NCBI GenBank assembly: GCA_039621445.1
Contig: CP154956.1
Coordinates: 38,962,553-39,026,552 of the forward strand
Source of the DNA: Euglena gracilis
Lineage: Eukaryota; Euglenida; Euglenophyceae; Euglenales
Direction of reading: 5' to 3'
Length of the DNA stretch: 64,000 nt
Positions 1-10,263 of this stretch are shown piece by piece. The notes below the pieces were generated by a model that was not told the origin of the DNA, searched no databases, and was given only the letters and a program-made list of their open reading frames with translations. Numbering within the stretch: the first letter of the stretch is position 1; the number at the start of each line of letters is the position of its first letter. A program made the translations under genes and the position numbers.

Positions 1-161
1 AGTCTCTTGGTTTCTTTCTTAGCAAACAAGGGGCCGTTCACCGGGTCATCTGCCTCCTGCTCACCGCCCTCAGAAATTTTGCGGATCGCAGCAACAAATT
101 CCTCAGGGGGGGGCGGAGGTTTCAGTCCGGCCAACGCCACAAGGTTCGCCCGTTTAGCCAT
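1..161 (-). CDS. N-terminal part of an unrecognised protein, cut by the window edge
   Basis: Reading the minus strand from an ATG at 161-159 gives 53 uninterrupted codons to the left edge. The predicted N-terminus starts MAKRANLVALAGLKPPPPP and continues with a charged stretch rich in Glu, Lys and Asp. The five-proline run comes from a CCGCCCCCCCCT-type stretch. No domain is recognisable in so short a piece. It is called because codon use looks protein-like and the frame stays open to the edge, but it could be chance or part of a mobile element. The flanking 33-bp minisatellite would lie in its 5' region. Confidence 0.35.
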   Translation of the reverse strand, partial: MAKRANLVALAGLKPPPPPEEFVAAIRKISEGGEQEADDPVNGPLFAKKETKR

Positions 162-210
162 TAAGAACAAAAACTGAGGACAAGAAGAACATATCACCAT
201 CATCAAAGAG

Positions 211-365
211 CAAACGATTTCCAAGACAGGGATCCGTTAGTGTAAAACGATTTCCAAGACAGGCGTTTGTTAGTGTAAAACGATTTCCAAGACAGGGATC
301 CGTTAGTGTAAAACGATTTCCAAGACAGGGATGTGTTAGTGTAAAACGATTTCCAAGACGGCGTA
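211..365. repeat. 33-bp minisatellite, about 5 units
   Basis: The core AAACGATTTCCAAGACAGG recurs with its CG at intervals of exactly 33 bp (near 215, 248, 281, 314 and 347), with small variation in the GGATCCGTTAGTGT half. The GTTAGTGT word also appears in the arms of the palindrome at 472-571, so the two probably belong to one mobile unit. Confidence 0.9.
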
Positions 366-471
366 CGTTTTCTTGAAAAAAATGAAAAAAAACGGCCAAA
401 ACTCAAGCCAGGTGCATCGGTCGAATGAATTTTCAAGACAGGCGTGCGGGCCCAGACGAAATAGGTTTTAG

Positions 472-571
472 TAAATCAACAGACACTAACGATTTCAGCA
501 GGGGCGCTGGGCCGCTCGCTTCGCTCACACGGCCCGGCGCCCCTGCTGAAATCGTTAGTGTCTGTTGATTT
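472..571. repeat. 100-bp near-perfect palindrome (hairpin element, copy 1)
   Basis: TAAATCAACAGACACTAACG at the left is the reverse complement of the right end. The arms stay paired through CAGCAGGGGCGC to a loop containing GCTCGCTTCGCTC. A related palindrome with the same CAGCAGGGGCGC core lies at 19696-19799, again beside a 32/33-bp minisatellite and the words CGGGCCCAGA and AATAGGTTTTA. A half copy lies near 24605. Confidence 0.9.
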
Positions 572-769
572 ATATATAAAAAAGAAGCGTCCCTTAAAGC
601 GAACCCTGGTGCGGAGTCGTGAGCGGCTTACATCATTTGGTCTCCGAGGTTTTTATCAAGTGGAATATGCAGGCACTGCCCAAACCTTTCAAGCTGCCAG
701 TGTAAGCTGCCGCTGCTCCGTCTCTCCGTCACCAGTGATCAGGGACACACCGTATTTTAGTCAGGTACG

Positions 770-1080
770 GTGGGGGGTCACGACCACCCCCCGGGGGGGG
801 GGGGGGGGCGGCCCCTTTTTTGGTTGGTGTTTTCCCCCCCAAAATGTTCAAAGAATTTCAAAAAATGAGCATTTTTGGATCAATTTTCAAAGAAAAATCA
901 GGGGTTTTTTAAACCCGGTTTCGACCCGATTTCTGGCCCTTTGTCCGTCCATCTTTTTTCAGCACCCCCCCCCCAGTTTGGAGGTTGGAGGGGGGGGGGA
1001 CGATCCCCCCCCCCCATGTCGGGAGGGGGTTCTGACCCCCTCCTTTCATCCCTGGGGGGTTGCCTGCCTGGGAAATCTTT
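770..1080. repeat. Interspersed repeat R1, diverged copy
   Basis: Contains the series GAGCATTTTTGGATC, TCAAAGAAAAATCAGGG, TTTCTGGCCCTTTG and a CAGTTTGGAGGTTGG-type end. The same series recurs near 31380-31500, 36480-36640 and 56440-56554 (continuing at 61335-61440). The R1 copy at 56.5/61.3 kb is the one into which the DIRS element inserted. No coding potential is seen apart from frames made of G/C runs. Confidence 0.7.
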
Positions 1081-1476
1081 TTAACTGACGGTTCTGAAAG
1101 GAAGGTCCCTGAATGCCGTTTGTCAACGCTGTGTGCACCTCCAGCAAAAACCGTCACACCATGCACACTTTGTTTTTTCCCCTCCTTTGCTGTTTTTTTG
1201 AAATGTTTTTTTTGAAATATCACCACTGAAGCAAAAAAAGTTGCCTGATCCAAGTGTTCGTGGTTGGCGGCTTGTTCTCCGGGACCGCATCTCTGCTCCG
1301 GACAAACGAATGCGTTGCGAAGGTAGAAGCTTTTCCGTTTTCTTTCCTACGAGAGTCGCAGCAGGTTATTTTTCCGGATGGAAATCGCCACGGAAAATTT
1401 CCGGGACCTCATGGAAAATTACATAGTGAAATTTCCCGAGGGGGCGGAAACGCCCATTGCTAGGGCCGCCGACCCA

Positions 1477-2600
1477 TTGACTTTGGGTCAAAACCGGGTC
1501 AAAAAAAGTCGAAAAAAGTCGAAAAAAATCGAAAAAAATTTTTTTTGCCCGAAACAATGTTTTTTGGCCTGCCGGACCCGGAAAAACTGTTTTTGAGCCG
1601 AAAACGAGCGTTTTTCGACCCCCCAGCGCCCTGTTTCTGGCACAAAACCCATGGATTTCAGGCAAAAGAGCTCCGTGGAGTGCGCCGGTATGTATGGAGG
1701 GGTCAATGAAGGGGTGGGTGCGCGCTTATTAAGAGCTCAGCACTATTCAAAACCTGGTCTTACATGGGGGGTCGCTGAGCTCTTATCCCTTTATGGGTAA
1801 GAGCGAAGCTTACCACCGGCGAACCCCCCCGCCCCCCCCCCCCGCCCCCCCCCCCGGCCCCCCCCCTCGGGAACCGACGGATTATCACCATGATCCCGGC
1901 CCCGTTCCCGGAATGTTTTTTTCTTCAGTCGCGAGCGACTGGATTCCTAGTTTCCGAATCACCCGGGTTTGACCCCCAACTCCCCGCCAGGCCCGAGTTA
2001 TTCACACGCGAAGGGGTCCAAACTCGGTAGGATTTACCCGCCCCCCCTGGATGAGCCCCCCCCCCCCCTGGACTGCCAAAAAATGTCAAATTTCAAAATA
2101 TCTCCAAAATGAAGCCAAATCAAAGGAAATGTCCGGAGACCTAATTTGACGCCCTTGGAACGCCCCATCCACCGGTATTTTGATTTCCCCGCAACTCCCC
2201 GCCTGGCCCGAGATACGGCCGTTTTCGGCGCAGATGGCCGTTTTGAACACTTTTCCCTCTGTCCGACATGGCCGTTTTCGGGGGGTGGGGGGTCAAAAAA
2301 TCGATGTTTTCAAAATTTCTCGAAAATGATGCAAAATCAAAGGAAATGTCCGGAGACATAAATTGAAGCCGTGGGAACGCTCTACCTACTAGGATTTTGG
2401 TTTCCCGCAACTCCCCGCCCAGCCCGAGATACGGGCGTTTTTTTTTGGCCAATTTAGGCCATTTTAGGCCATTTTGTACACTTTTTCCACTGCTTGACTT
2501 AGCCGTTTTCGGCCAAAAAAAAGTGGAAAAAATCGAAAAAAAATTTGGCCCGAAACGATGTTTTTTGGCCTCCATGTTTTTTTGGTCTCATGTTTTCTTC
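1477..2600. repeat. Isolated copy of the 162-bp-satellite higher-order repeat
   Basis: Carries one satellite unit (GACCCATTGACTTTGGGTC... to about 1650), the linker with GGTATGTATGGAGGGGTCAATGAAGG (1690), the head containing GGATTATCACCATGATCCCGGC (1876) and AAATCAAAGGAAATGTCCGG, and the start of another satellite unit (about 2510-2580). It has the same order as the blocks at 46.7-53.8 kb. No gene is seen. Confidence 0.8.
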
Positions 2601-3005
2601 ATACTCCCCCAAGCGCAAAGCGGTGTGGAGATGTGACAGGGGGTGTGCATCATGGTGCCCTTGGGAGACCTTGCCGGCCTCAAAACGAAGATACTTTCAA
2701 AGACCCATGTGGGATCCGGACCCCCCCAGGGGGGCATCCAAAAATTTTTGGTTGACCGAAAATCCCCCCCAAAACAGCCAAAAGTGCCAGTTTAGCACCG
2801 GAAGGAAAATTTGACCTTTTTCGGGGGTTTCTCAGGCCCACTGCTTTGCGCCAGGACAAAAATCGGTCACCCAGACCGCGCCACTGTTCAGCTGGGGGAG
2901 GTGTCCTCCCCTCCTAGACCAGAGGGGGAGGGGGGGGTCCGACCTCCCTCACCTGCCCTGGCTGACACCCCTCCCAGTATCCTGGGGTCAGTTGAATTCA
3001 GCCTG

Positions 3006-3106
3006 ATGGAAACACTTTATGATGAACTTGGTGTCCCGCGTGATGCGCCTATGTCTGATATTCGTCAGGCTTTCCGGAAAAAGGCCCTTCAGCTCCGCTG
3101 TGGGTG
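3006..3106 (+). CDS. J-domain-like first exon (DnaJ/Hsp40 family), rest not found
   Basis: From ATG 3006 the frame reads METLYDELGVPRDAP, then SDIRQAFRKKALQL. This matches helix I and most of helix II of a J domain (YxxLGV, then an alanine-arginine helix). The diagnostic HPD motif should follow immediately but the sequence runs into unrelated DNA, so an intron must begin here. Two boundaries are possible: a GT near 3104, or, by the euglenid nonconventional rule, GCC|CTTCAG at about 3088 with CAG at +4..+6. No HPD-containing second exon was recognised downstream. It is either the first exon of a co-chaperone gene with a very large intron or a fragment carried by a repeat. Confidence 0.5.
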
Positions 3107-5086
3107 TACATTGCAGCTTTCATTGGTCTCAATTTTCGCATTTGTCTTGTCAAAAACGGGGTGGGACACCTCTTCTATCATGAATCACGTTGTCGGTGTT
3201 GAGTTCACTCAAGAACTGGTGCCATCCCCCTTTTTCAACACCGTTTCAGGTCTACCGAATTCGGACCAAGAGTGCCCCCCCCCCCTCCTTGCTGTCTCCC
3301 TCATTGTCCCTGGCCGGTGCAGCAGTCCCATCCCCGGGCTCCCTGACTCTTGACCCAAACGCAGTTCTTGACTTACAGCTGGTAGCGGAAATCGACAATC
3401 AAATTTTTTCTTATTTTCTGAACTGCAATTTCTTGATTTCTTAATTTCCAATTTTTGTAACACTTTCTGCTTGTCTTTCATGCTTTCGCCAATTATCTCT
3501 ATAAAAAATGCTAAAGTGTGCAATTGTTGATGTCATTTGCCTCATCCTTGCAGTCCTGAACTGAACCCCCGAGTTTTTTTTTGCCCCCCCCCAGATTTTT
3601 TGGACATTTTCTGAAGGTTTTCGTAAATTTTGTGCAAAATGTTTGCAACCCAGAGGGAGTCTGGACAAACACCCAATTGAAAGGCCATGAGCAGTAAATT
3701 CATCCTCTGGATTCATACCAACTCTTCCAATTTGTTTGGGTAAAAAGTTGTGCCACCTCGTGGTCAGTCAAAACCGCCACGGACTCCTTCCGTGCCATGA
3801 AATTGCGGCCGTAACTACATTAGAGTGGTCGGCCGACTAATCCGCCGACCACCCACTGCCCCCCCCCCCCCCGTCTCGCCGACTAGCTGCCGACCAGGCC
3901 TAGTCGGCCGACCAGTTGGGTGGTCGGCCGACTAGTCGGCCGACCACCCAGGACCCCCCCCCCCAGTCTACCGCCTAGAGCCAGGGGGGGGGTGCACCAT
4001 GGTTTCCAACAAAAAAACGCGAAAATCCCCGGTGGCGTGGCGAAGGGGTCCAGCTAGGGGGGGGGGAGGGGTGTAACGGGACCCCCCCCCTATTTGTCAC
4101 CCCCCCCCTAATAGTCGCCCCCCTCTTGGGGGGGCGACAATTAGGGGGGGGGTTACCGATGGACCCATGGAAATGTGGGGTAATTGAGTAACCCCCCCCC
4201 CTAATTGTCACCCCCCCCCCTAATAGTCGCCAGGGGGGTCAAAACGCTCCCGAGGGGGTGCCATATAGGGGGGTGGGTCACGTTAAATGGCGTGGCGAGG
4301 CCCTCGGAGAGGGGGGGGGGGGAGGGGTGTAGCAACCCCCACAAATTTCATTTTTTCAGAAAATTTCAAATTTTCAAAAAAAATGGACGCTCAGAAAGAA
4401 CAGCCCCTTGGGCGTTTCCTAATAGGAGAATCCTACTAGGAAATGCCCAAGGGGCTGTTCTTTCTGAGCGTCCATTTTTTTTCATCTCCACATGAACACG
4501 TGATCAATCCACATAGGGCGACGGCAGTACAGTTGGGGTTTTTGGGGACCCCCCCCCCTATACAGTTGGGATTTGCGGAACCCCCCCCCTTAGTGCCGAC
4601 CCCCCCGAGACAGATGAAAATTTTGACACCAAAAATAGCCTTTTTAGGCCAAAAAAGGCCTTAAAAAAAATTCTCCGGCGCCTTTGGCGCCGGGTTTTGG
4701 CCAATTTTTGAGGGGGGGGTTGGCAGTACAGTTGGGACCCCAGGACCCCCCCCCCTGGTGTTGAGATAGTACAGCAAAAAGAATGCAAAAAAAATCTGAC
4801 CTCGGGACCCCCCCTTAGCATTGCGAATTTCGCGTAATTTAAGATTTATAAATTACATTACTGTAAGTTACGGTAACTTACTGAAATTCATGAAATTCAT
4901 GAAATTTATTTTTTTTGAACAATTCACCCCAGCCCCCTCCCCCAACCTCAAAAACCATATTCCCTCACCCCCCATCAAAGTGTGCCTTTGGGACCCTGAA
5001 ATGGCCACTCTGGGGGGAGAACACTTTGGGGGGGGGGGTGACAAGGGGGAAGGCACTGACCACTTTGTTGGGGGGGGGGGGGGGCT
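3107..5086. other. Repeat-rich stretch without a recognised gene
   Basis: Contains a cluster of short palindromes of the GGTCGGCCGACTAGTCGG type (3825-3955), GGCGTGGCGAGG modules shared with 13950-14160 (near 4030 and 4290), repeated CCCCCCCTAATTGTC/AGTCGCC words (4085-4230) and the long hairpin listed separately. Many runs of 8 or more C or G are present. No convincing coding exon was found. Confidence 0.6.
4376..4482. repeat. 107-bp near-perfect inverted repeat
   Basis: AAAAAAAATGGACGCTCAGA at the left is mirrored by TCTGAGCGTCCATTTTTTTT at the right. The arms continue through AAGAACAGCCCCTTGGGC to a short central AT-rich palindrome around AATAGGAGAATCCTACT. Transcribed from either strand it would fold into one long hairpin. 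It may be a small foldback element; a small-RNA precursor cannot be excluded. Confidence 0.9.
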
Positions 5087-5088
5087 CG

Positions 5089-5130
5089 TTGAGTAAGCGA
5101 GCGGTCGTGGGTTCGAACCCCACCTTTTAA
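5089..5130 (+). tRNA. tRNA-like 3' half (T-arm), degenerate
   Basis: GCGAGCGGTCGTGGGTTCGA followed by ACCCCACC has a T-stem and a consensus B-box T-loop (GTTCGAA). The 5' half is replaced by a G run and GTTGAGTAA. It resembles the T-arm of the element at 5395-5466. Probably a tRNA-derived fragment, not a functional gene. Confidence 0.35.
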
Positions 5131-5188
5131 ACATATATGTAGGAGAAATTCTTTTGATATTACATTAGGCAAAAAATGAGGAAAAGGT

Positions 5189-5260
5189 GCACACAGCAGG
5201 GTTCGCACCCGTGACCTCCCCATCATGAAGCAGGCACTCTACCAACTGAGCTATGTGAGA
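5189..5260 (-). tRNA. tRNA-like sequence with CAT anticodon (Met-like), probably a pseudogene
   Basis: The minus strand reads TAGCTCAGTTGGTAGAGT in the D arm, a TTCATGA anticodon loop (CAT), then AGGTCACGGG, GTGCGAACC and a TGTGTGC acceptor strand. The D arm is canonical and 5 of 7 acceptor pairs can form. The anticodon stem is badly mismatched and T-loop position 55 is G. It is best read as a decayed tRNA-Met or a tRNA-derived element. Confidence 0.45.
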
Positions 5261-5394
5261 CATGCATGCATTCTCAGAATCACATCCAAAGGGTGTCGGC
5301 CATATTTTATGTGGAAGCCACCAACTCCAGCCAGTGAGGGGGGGGTGAAAAAATGAATTAGGGGGTGATTTTTACCACAAGTGGAACCAAAAAA

Positions 5395-5466
5395 AGACGA
5401 GGTGGGAATCGAACCCACGACCGCACGGTTGACAAGCGGACGATGTACCACCATGCCACTCGCCTT
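5395..5466 (-). tRNA. tRNA-like sequence, anticodon region irregular
   Basis: On the minus strand AGGCGAG and CTCGTCT form a 7-bp acceptor (one G-U). GTGGG-TTCGATT-CCCAC is a perfect T arm. The middle, TCCGCTTGTCAACCGTGCGG, can pair CCGC with GCGG but leaves an oversized loop, and the D stem is weak. If GTC is the anticodon it would be Asp-like. A folding score is needed to decide between gene and pseudogene. Confidence 0.4.
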
Positions 5467-6173
5467 CTAATCCTTGGAGCTACTTTTACATTAAATGATC
5501 ACGTTTTTGAACAAAAAAAATGGGCAATCCCAAATCTCAGAAGGACGCAAAACAAAAATTACACGGCCGTAATTTAAAAATAAATTAGGTTGTAAGTTAC
5601 CTGTAAGTTACACGCGAAACTTACATTTGTAAATTACGTCGCAATGCTACCCCCCCCTGCCAACGCTCCCATGTACACCATGGTGCACAGCAATGTGAAA
5701 ATGATGTGACTCATATCATGGTTTGTCTCACCACGGCTGTTGCATTGGAGGATTAGTGCTAGCACTGCACGGGTGTGATCCTCAGTCTCGACAAGCCCAT
5801 CTCCACCCATGTCACCCTTGGTGTTCGGGGCTCACCGTGAGCTTCCACGGGCTGATTGGTTGACTGCGTCACCATGCACCATGCACAAAAGGTTCCACGT
5901 ACCACATCGTGGACAAAACGGTGGTGGGGCGAGCCGAATCCACCGACCAGTGGCACAGCCTACTGGATTTGAGGTGTTCTGAGGGGTAGGGCTATATACA
6001 TGCAAACTGACAGGAGGGATGGATGTGTGCAATCATGGAGACGAATAGGCGAAGGCGGAGGGGTGGGGTGTAGGTTGGTAAGGTGAACGCAGATGGGAAG
6101 GGATATAGGGGGGAAAGGAGTGAACGGAAGGGATAAGGAGGGGAAGGGCCGGGATGGGGCGATGGGTGGGACC
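5467..6173. other. Intergenic, no gene recognised
   Basis: Mixed sequence with AT-rich patches (5520-5640) and a CG-rich middle. The stretch GCCGAATCCACCGACCAGTGG near 5935 also occurs, slightly changed, in the TIR transposon copies near 10460 and 14860, so a fragment of that element or its source gene is present. No credible exon was seen. Confidence 0.5.
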
Positions 6174-6176
6174 ATA

Positions 6177-6567
6177 GTGGGCATTTTTCTGTTTTTTTTA
6201 AAAAAAACAAAACAATGTGTTTTTTTTTAAAAAAAAAACATCAAAAAAAACAAAAGGAAAATTTCATTGAAAAAACTTGTTATGAGACTCCCAAACCATA
6301 CTTTGAATCCTACTCAGTTCAAAAACTGCCAAAAATGGTCAAAAACATCCCAAAATGCAACAAAAATGGAATTTTATGACTTTTTTTCATTTTTGTGGAA
6401 GGAAGTTTTTGGCAAAAATTACCCAGAAGTTGCCAAAAAATGATTGAAAATGTTCATTCAAAAAATTTTCCATGCAAAACCCAGTGGGCGTTTTTTTTAA
6501 AAAAAAAGATTGTTAGAATTAAAAACAACAACAAAAAAACAACGTCAAAAAAAACAGGCCGGCCCAC
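6177..6567. mobile_element. 391-bp TIR element with TA target duplication
   Basis: GTGGGC at the left end and GCCCAC at the right are flanked by TA on both sides (CCATA|GTGGGC ... GCCCAC|TATGG). The next bases are also inverted: CTGTTTTTTTT near 6189 against AAAAAAAACAG near 6550. The interior is A/T-rich with several TTTTTTTTAAAAAAAA palindromes and no ORF. TA duplications fit a Tc1/mariner-type MITE. Confidence 0.65.
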
Positions 6568-6849
6568 TATGGGTGGGACCCATGCTATGTCGGGGGGCCC
6601 CCCGCTGTACAAGCACGTAGCCGGGTGGAACGAGCCACGTTGGGCAGCCGGGCTGGGTGATCACATAAAGAGAGGTAGATTGAGTGCGAAAATGAGTATG
6701 AGTATGAGTATGCTCGGTCTTTTGTCTTAAAAAGCGATTGCGGTGTGACCGAGTTCTTTAGCGATCAGCAAGGCACCTACCTGTGCAGCAACCCCGGAGA
6801 AAAGAGCCAAGGAGAGGCCCTGTTGTAACTCGTTTAAGAACACACTCCG

Positions 6850-7125
6850 TGCCCCGCCCGAGGCTGTGGCCCCGAGGCGGCGTCACAGCTCGTCCCACAC
6901 CTTCTGGCTATCCCCACCGAAAGAACCCCATACACCGAGGATCAATGGAGAGAAGCGGGCCCCGCGTGCCTGGCACCATGCTTCGCACTTCCCGGATTTA
7001 CGTCGGGCCCGGTTCCGAAGCAGGTCCCACGAAGCCGACAGGCTCCATGCTGCGCTAGGAGGAGACGGATGGTTGATGCCCACATCTATGGCCCAAGATA
7101 CGGCACCTGACCCAGGGTTGGACAA
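6850..7125 (-). pseudogene. Non-LTR retroelement C-terminal remnant
   Basis: The minus frame ending near 6883 reads AIDVGINHPSPPS, then KCEAWCQARGARFSPLILG and VWGSFGGDSQKVWDEL. This layout (D-V/I-x-x-x-H/N-P-x-x-P-S, then K-x-x-x-C-x-x-x-G-x-x-F-x-P-x, then G-x-x-G) is familiar from the C-terminal tail of many protist non-LTR reverse-transcriptase polyproteins. The N-terminal domains are absent. A second remnant of the same domain lies at 17130-17400 on the same strand. Family membership is inferred from pattern, not from an alignment. Confidence 0.45.
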
Positions 7126-7126
7126 T

Positions 7127-8165
7127 TAACCGTTATTTTTGGGTCAAGCGATTAACCATGGTTAACTGGGGGTCAACAAGCGATTAACCAATTTTCGATT
7201 AACTGTGCCTTCCCTCGATTAATTTCGATTAACCACCACAAAAAAAATTCAGGGGGTGGTTCGGGACGCGGGGGGGGGGGGACGCGGGGGGGACGTGGGG
7301 GGGGACGCGGGGGGGACGCGGGGGGGAACTGTGGCCCAACTACCCCCACACGTTTTCTTTGGTATCACCCAAAATTGTATGCAGTTTTCCTTTTGCGACC
7401 AAAAAGTGTGCCCGGCCAAAATTCGGGACGCGGGGGGGACGCGGGGGGGGGACACGGGGGGAACACCCCCTCAAAGTGTCCCCACCCTTGAGTAGTGTTG
7501 TACACCTTGCCAAATCGGTGCCTGAAAACATCATCCCCAAACCAGAGCTCAGACTCTCATTCATTGGATGGATCATGAGCCAAACAAACCAAAAAAAATG
7601 AAAACCGCACGGATCTCCGTTGCCTTCCAATGGGTCAGATAGCCAAGTTGGCGCAAATTCATTTGCACACATGAGCACACCAACGGAGCAATCACTATAA
7701 ATCACCGGGGTCACAGCTTCTTTTATCTGATGACAATTACACCCCTCCTCCGATGTTGGGTGTTGCAGTTGAAAAGTGCCTCTTTTTCAAAAGGGAACTT
7801 CAATTACCACACACAATAGGGTCCATCCCCACCCAGTGTCTACCATGCCCCCCCGGTATGGGACCCCCCTCGGGAGCCAAAATCCTAGGGTGACCCCAGG
7901 CCCCCCGGGCCCGGCCAAGGCCGGCCTTGGCCGGCCAGGGGGGGATCTTATATGGGGGGGGGCATGGTAAGTCCCCAAAGGGTGGAGAAATGTTCCCAAA
8001 CCCAAGACATGTTTGATTTCTGCCAAAAAAAGGTCGATTAACTGGGGGGGCCACAAGCGATTAACCGTTTTTCGATTAACCATGGTTAATTGTCCCCCCC
8101 ACAAACGATCGATTAACTGGGGGGATCACAAGCGATTAACCGTTTTTCGATTAACCATCCAACCC
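7127..8165. repeat. Repeat bracketed by GATTAACC modules
   Basis: The words GCGATTAACC, TTTTTCGATTAACC and CCATGGTTAA are concentrated at 7129-7235 and 8035-8160, in direct orientation, with GGGACGCGGGGGGG tandem blocks (7262-7330, 7425-7460) and a GGCCGGCCTTGGCCGGCC palindrome (about 7915-7940) between them. No coding exon was recognised. The paired end modules suggest one inserted element of about 1 kb. Confidence 0.5.
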
Positions 8166-8529
8166 TGCCTGACCAATGCAGCAGGAAGATATCAGCGTCC
8201 CGCTTTTGATCAGTAGAAACAGATATCTCCAGTGTGTGGGGAATTCCCCTGGCCTGCAATTGTGCTCCAAGAAAGGTTCCACGACCTCCCTACGTCCAGG
8301 TGACCGGCCAGTGGCCCCGTTCTCCCGACACCGGTGCACCACACGCTGGTGCCACCCCAAAAGGGCCACCCAGGTTTCCCTGGAGGAGGAACTGACGGTC
8401 CTATCTACAGACCCCAGGAGATCAGGCAGTAGACTTTGGTCATTTTGACCCCCCTCCCCCCCTATGGAGATCAGGCAGTAGACTTTGGTCATTTTGACCC
8501 CCCTCCCCCCCTATGGCGAAGTTCACTGT

Positions 8530-9480
8530 TTAAGCCGGCGTTTGAGACGCCGGGCTCAGGACAGAACCGGCGTCCCCCCCCACGGGCTTTCGGACGCCGG
8601 TTCTGTCCTAAAGCCCGGCGTTAGGAACGCCGGCTTTGTCCAAAGCCCGGCGTCCGATTTTCATTCCAAAAATGTCACCAAAAGTGCCCAAAAGTGGCCC
8701 TAAGGTGCTGGTATGAGTGTTTCAACCATCAAGGACAATGAATTTTGCCATCTGGGGACCACTAGGGTGGATATCCAAATTTGGTGAAAATTGGCCCAGA
8801 TTTGGAAATAGAGTACCGTGCAGCGTGGAAAGGTCTGATGAGCACCGCTGGTCGTCTGTTGAAAAGAGCTTTCGATCGAGGGGTAACTTGGTACCCTAAC
8901 GTTGCACGCAGCCCGAGATACGCTCGCGATCGTCGGATCTGCCAGAATTTGAGTCGAAATTTGTCGCAATTTTCAGTGATTTTTGGTTTAAGATGCTTAA
9001 TAAACCTTACAGAAACGTTTTTCCTCTTCGAATCAACGACCTGAGGGCCTTGGGGGGCACCAGAGTTGTGAAATTAGGATTCCCCACTGACAGAAAATAA
9101 GAGCTCCAGGCGACGTGGCTGAATTTGGTGGTGACCGCCAGTCGTCTGATGAAAAGAGCTTTCGATCGAGGGGTGATTTTATACCTGGACGATTGACACA
9201 GCCAGAAATACCCTCGCGATCGCCGGAATTTGGTGAAGTGCAAAGTGGTGTGACATTGAAGATAAGTGGTCGTAGATTGGTCCTGGGAGTGTCCTTTGGC
9301 CGAAGGGTGGGGACGCCGGTTCTGTCCTGAGCCCGGCGTCTCTAAAACGCCGGCTTAAACAAGAGGTCTCGGACGCCGGTTCTGTCCAAAGCCCGGCGTT
9401 CCAAACGCCGGTTCCGTCCTTCGGACGGAACCGGCGTTTGGAACGCCGGGCTTTGGACAGAACCGGCGTCCGAGACCTCT
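8530..9480. mobile_element. Foldback-type element FB, copy 1
   Basis: GTTTAAGCCGGCGTTTGAGA near 8530 is answered by the inverted GTCTCTAAAACGCCGGCTTA near 9338. Modules of the type GGACGCCGGTTCTGTCC recur in both orientations in the two arms (8530-8660, 9308-9475). The core (8695-9265) holds two related units sharing TGAAAAGAGCTTTCGATCGA. A second copy with the same arms but a different core lies at 22056-22995. No ORF was found. Confidence 0.75.
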
Positions 9481-9540
9481 TTTTTGTAGTAGAAAGTTCA
9501 CCGGGGGGTCCCGGACCCCCTCCCCTCCCCTCGGGGGGTA

Positions 9541-9845
9541 GATTTGGCCTGGGGGGGGGGTTGTGGGCAGACCCTAGGGTCGCCAAAGGTCGCCATGGTC
9601 GCCAAAGGTCGTGGGCAGGTCGATGTCAAAAAATGCGCTCCACGGCAAATTAGCGCAACATACACACAAAAGGTGTTGCACACACAAGGGATTTTTTTTT
9701 TTAGGGCCCTGGAACAGTTGCCTACGCCGCTACAATGCAAAAAAGACTGAGTAGGAAATACCCATAGCGACCTTTGGCGACCTTTGGCGACCGTGGGCAG
9801 ACCCTAGGGTCTGCCCACAACCCCCCCCCCCCCCCAGGCCAGATC
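9541..9845. mobile_element. About 300-bp MITE with TGGCCTGGG ends, copy 1
   Basis: The left end TTTGGCCTGGGG with GTGGGCAGACCCTAGGGTCG is mirrored at the right by CAGACCCTAGGGTCTGCCCA and CCCCAGGCCAGATC. Subterminal GTCGCCAAAGGTCGCC repeats are inverted as well. Copy 2 lies in the opposite orientation at 24655-24957 and shares the central GCCGTAGGCAACTGTT region. No ORF. Confidence 0.75.
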
Positions 9846-9873
9846 CGGGAGCCCCTCCCCTCTGCCTAACCCA

Positions 9874-10066
9874 TCGGTGAACTTCACCGGTGAAGTTCAC
9901 CAAGAGAGTACTTTTTTGGCCAAAAATGGCCAAAAATTGCAATTTGGGCAAGTTTTCGGAAATTTCGATAAAATTCCATGAAGCATCAACCTCAAAATGA
10001 CCATTTTGAGAGGAAAGGAGCAAAATTTTACCCATGAAAATTTCACCCCCAACCATCAAAACGGTG
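9874..10066. repeat. Repeat block X, copy 1 left part (target of the TIR transposon)
   Basis: Starts with GGTGAACTTCACCGGTGAAG palindromic units and continues through AAATTTCGATAAAATTCCAT and CACCCCCAACCATCAAAACGGTG. The continuation after the inserted transposon is at 11869-11960. An uninterrupted copy at 13676-13950 shows the empty site. Confidence 0.8.
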
Positions 10067-10075
10067 GGGGCGTGA

Positions 10076-10112
10076 GGACGGACGGACGGACGGACGGACG
10101 GACGGACGGATG
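10076..10112. repeat. (GGAC)n microsatellite
   Basis: About nine units of GGAC lie just inside the transposon end. The same tract occurs at 14468-14502 in copy 2. Confidence 0.95.
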
Positions 10113-10263
10113 GCAAGAGAAAATTCTTCTCATCTGGACGGACGGCTGGACAGGATTTTGGTCTGGACGGACGGACGGCTAGGTTGGTCTCAAAATCGCG
10201 AAACGTGGCTTTTCCTACCGGGCTGGCAAGGAGAGACGAACAAACAGAACAACAAAAAAAAGA

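Noticed and set aside
200-370. CRISPR-like array from 33-bp repeats
   Set aside because: Units are contiguous with no unique spacers, and the window is eukaryotic.
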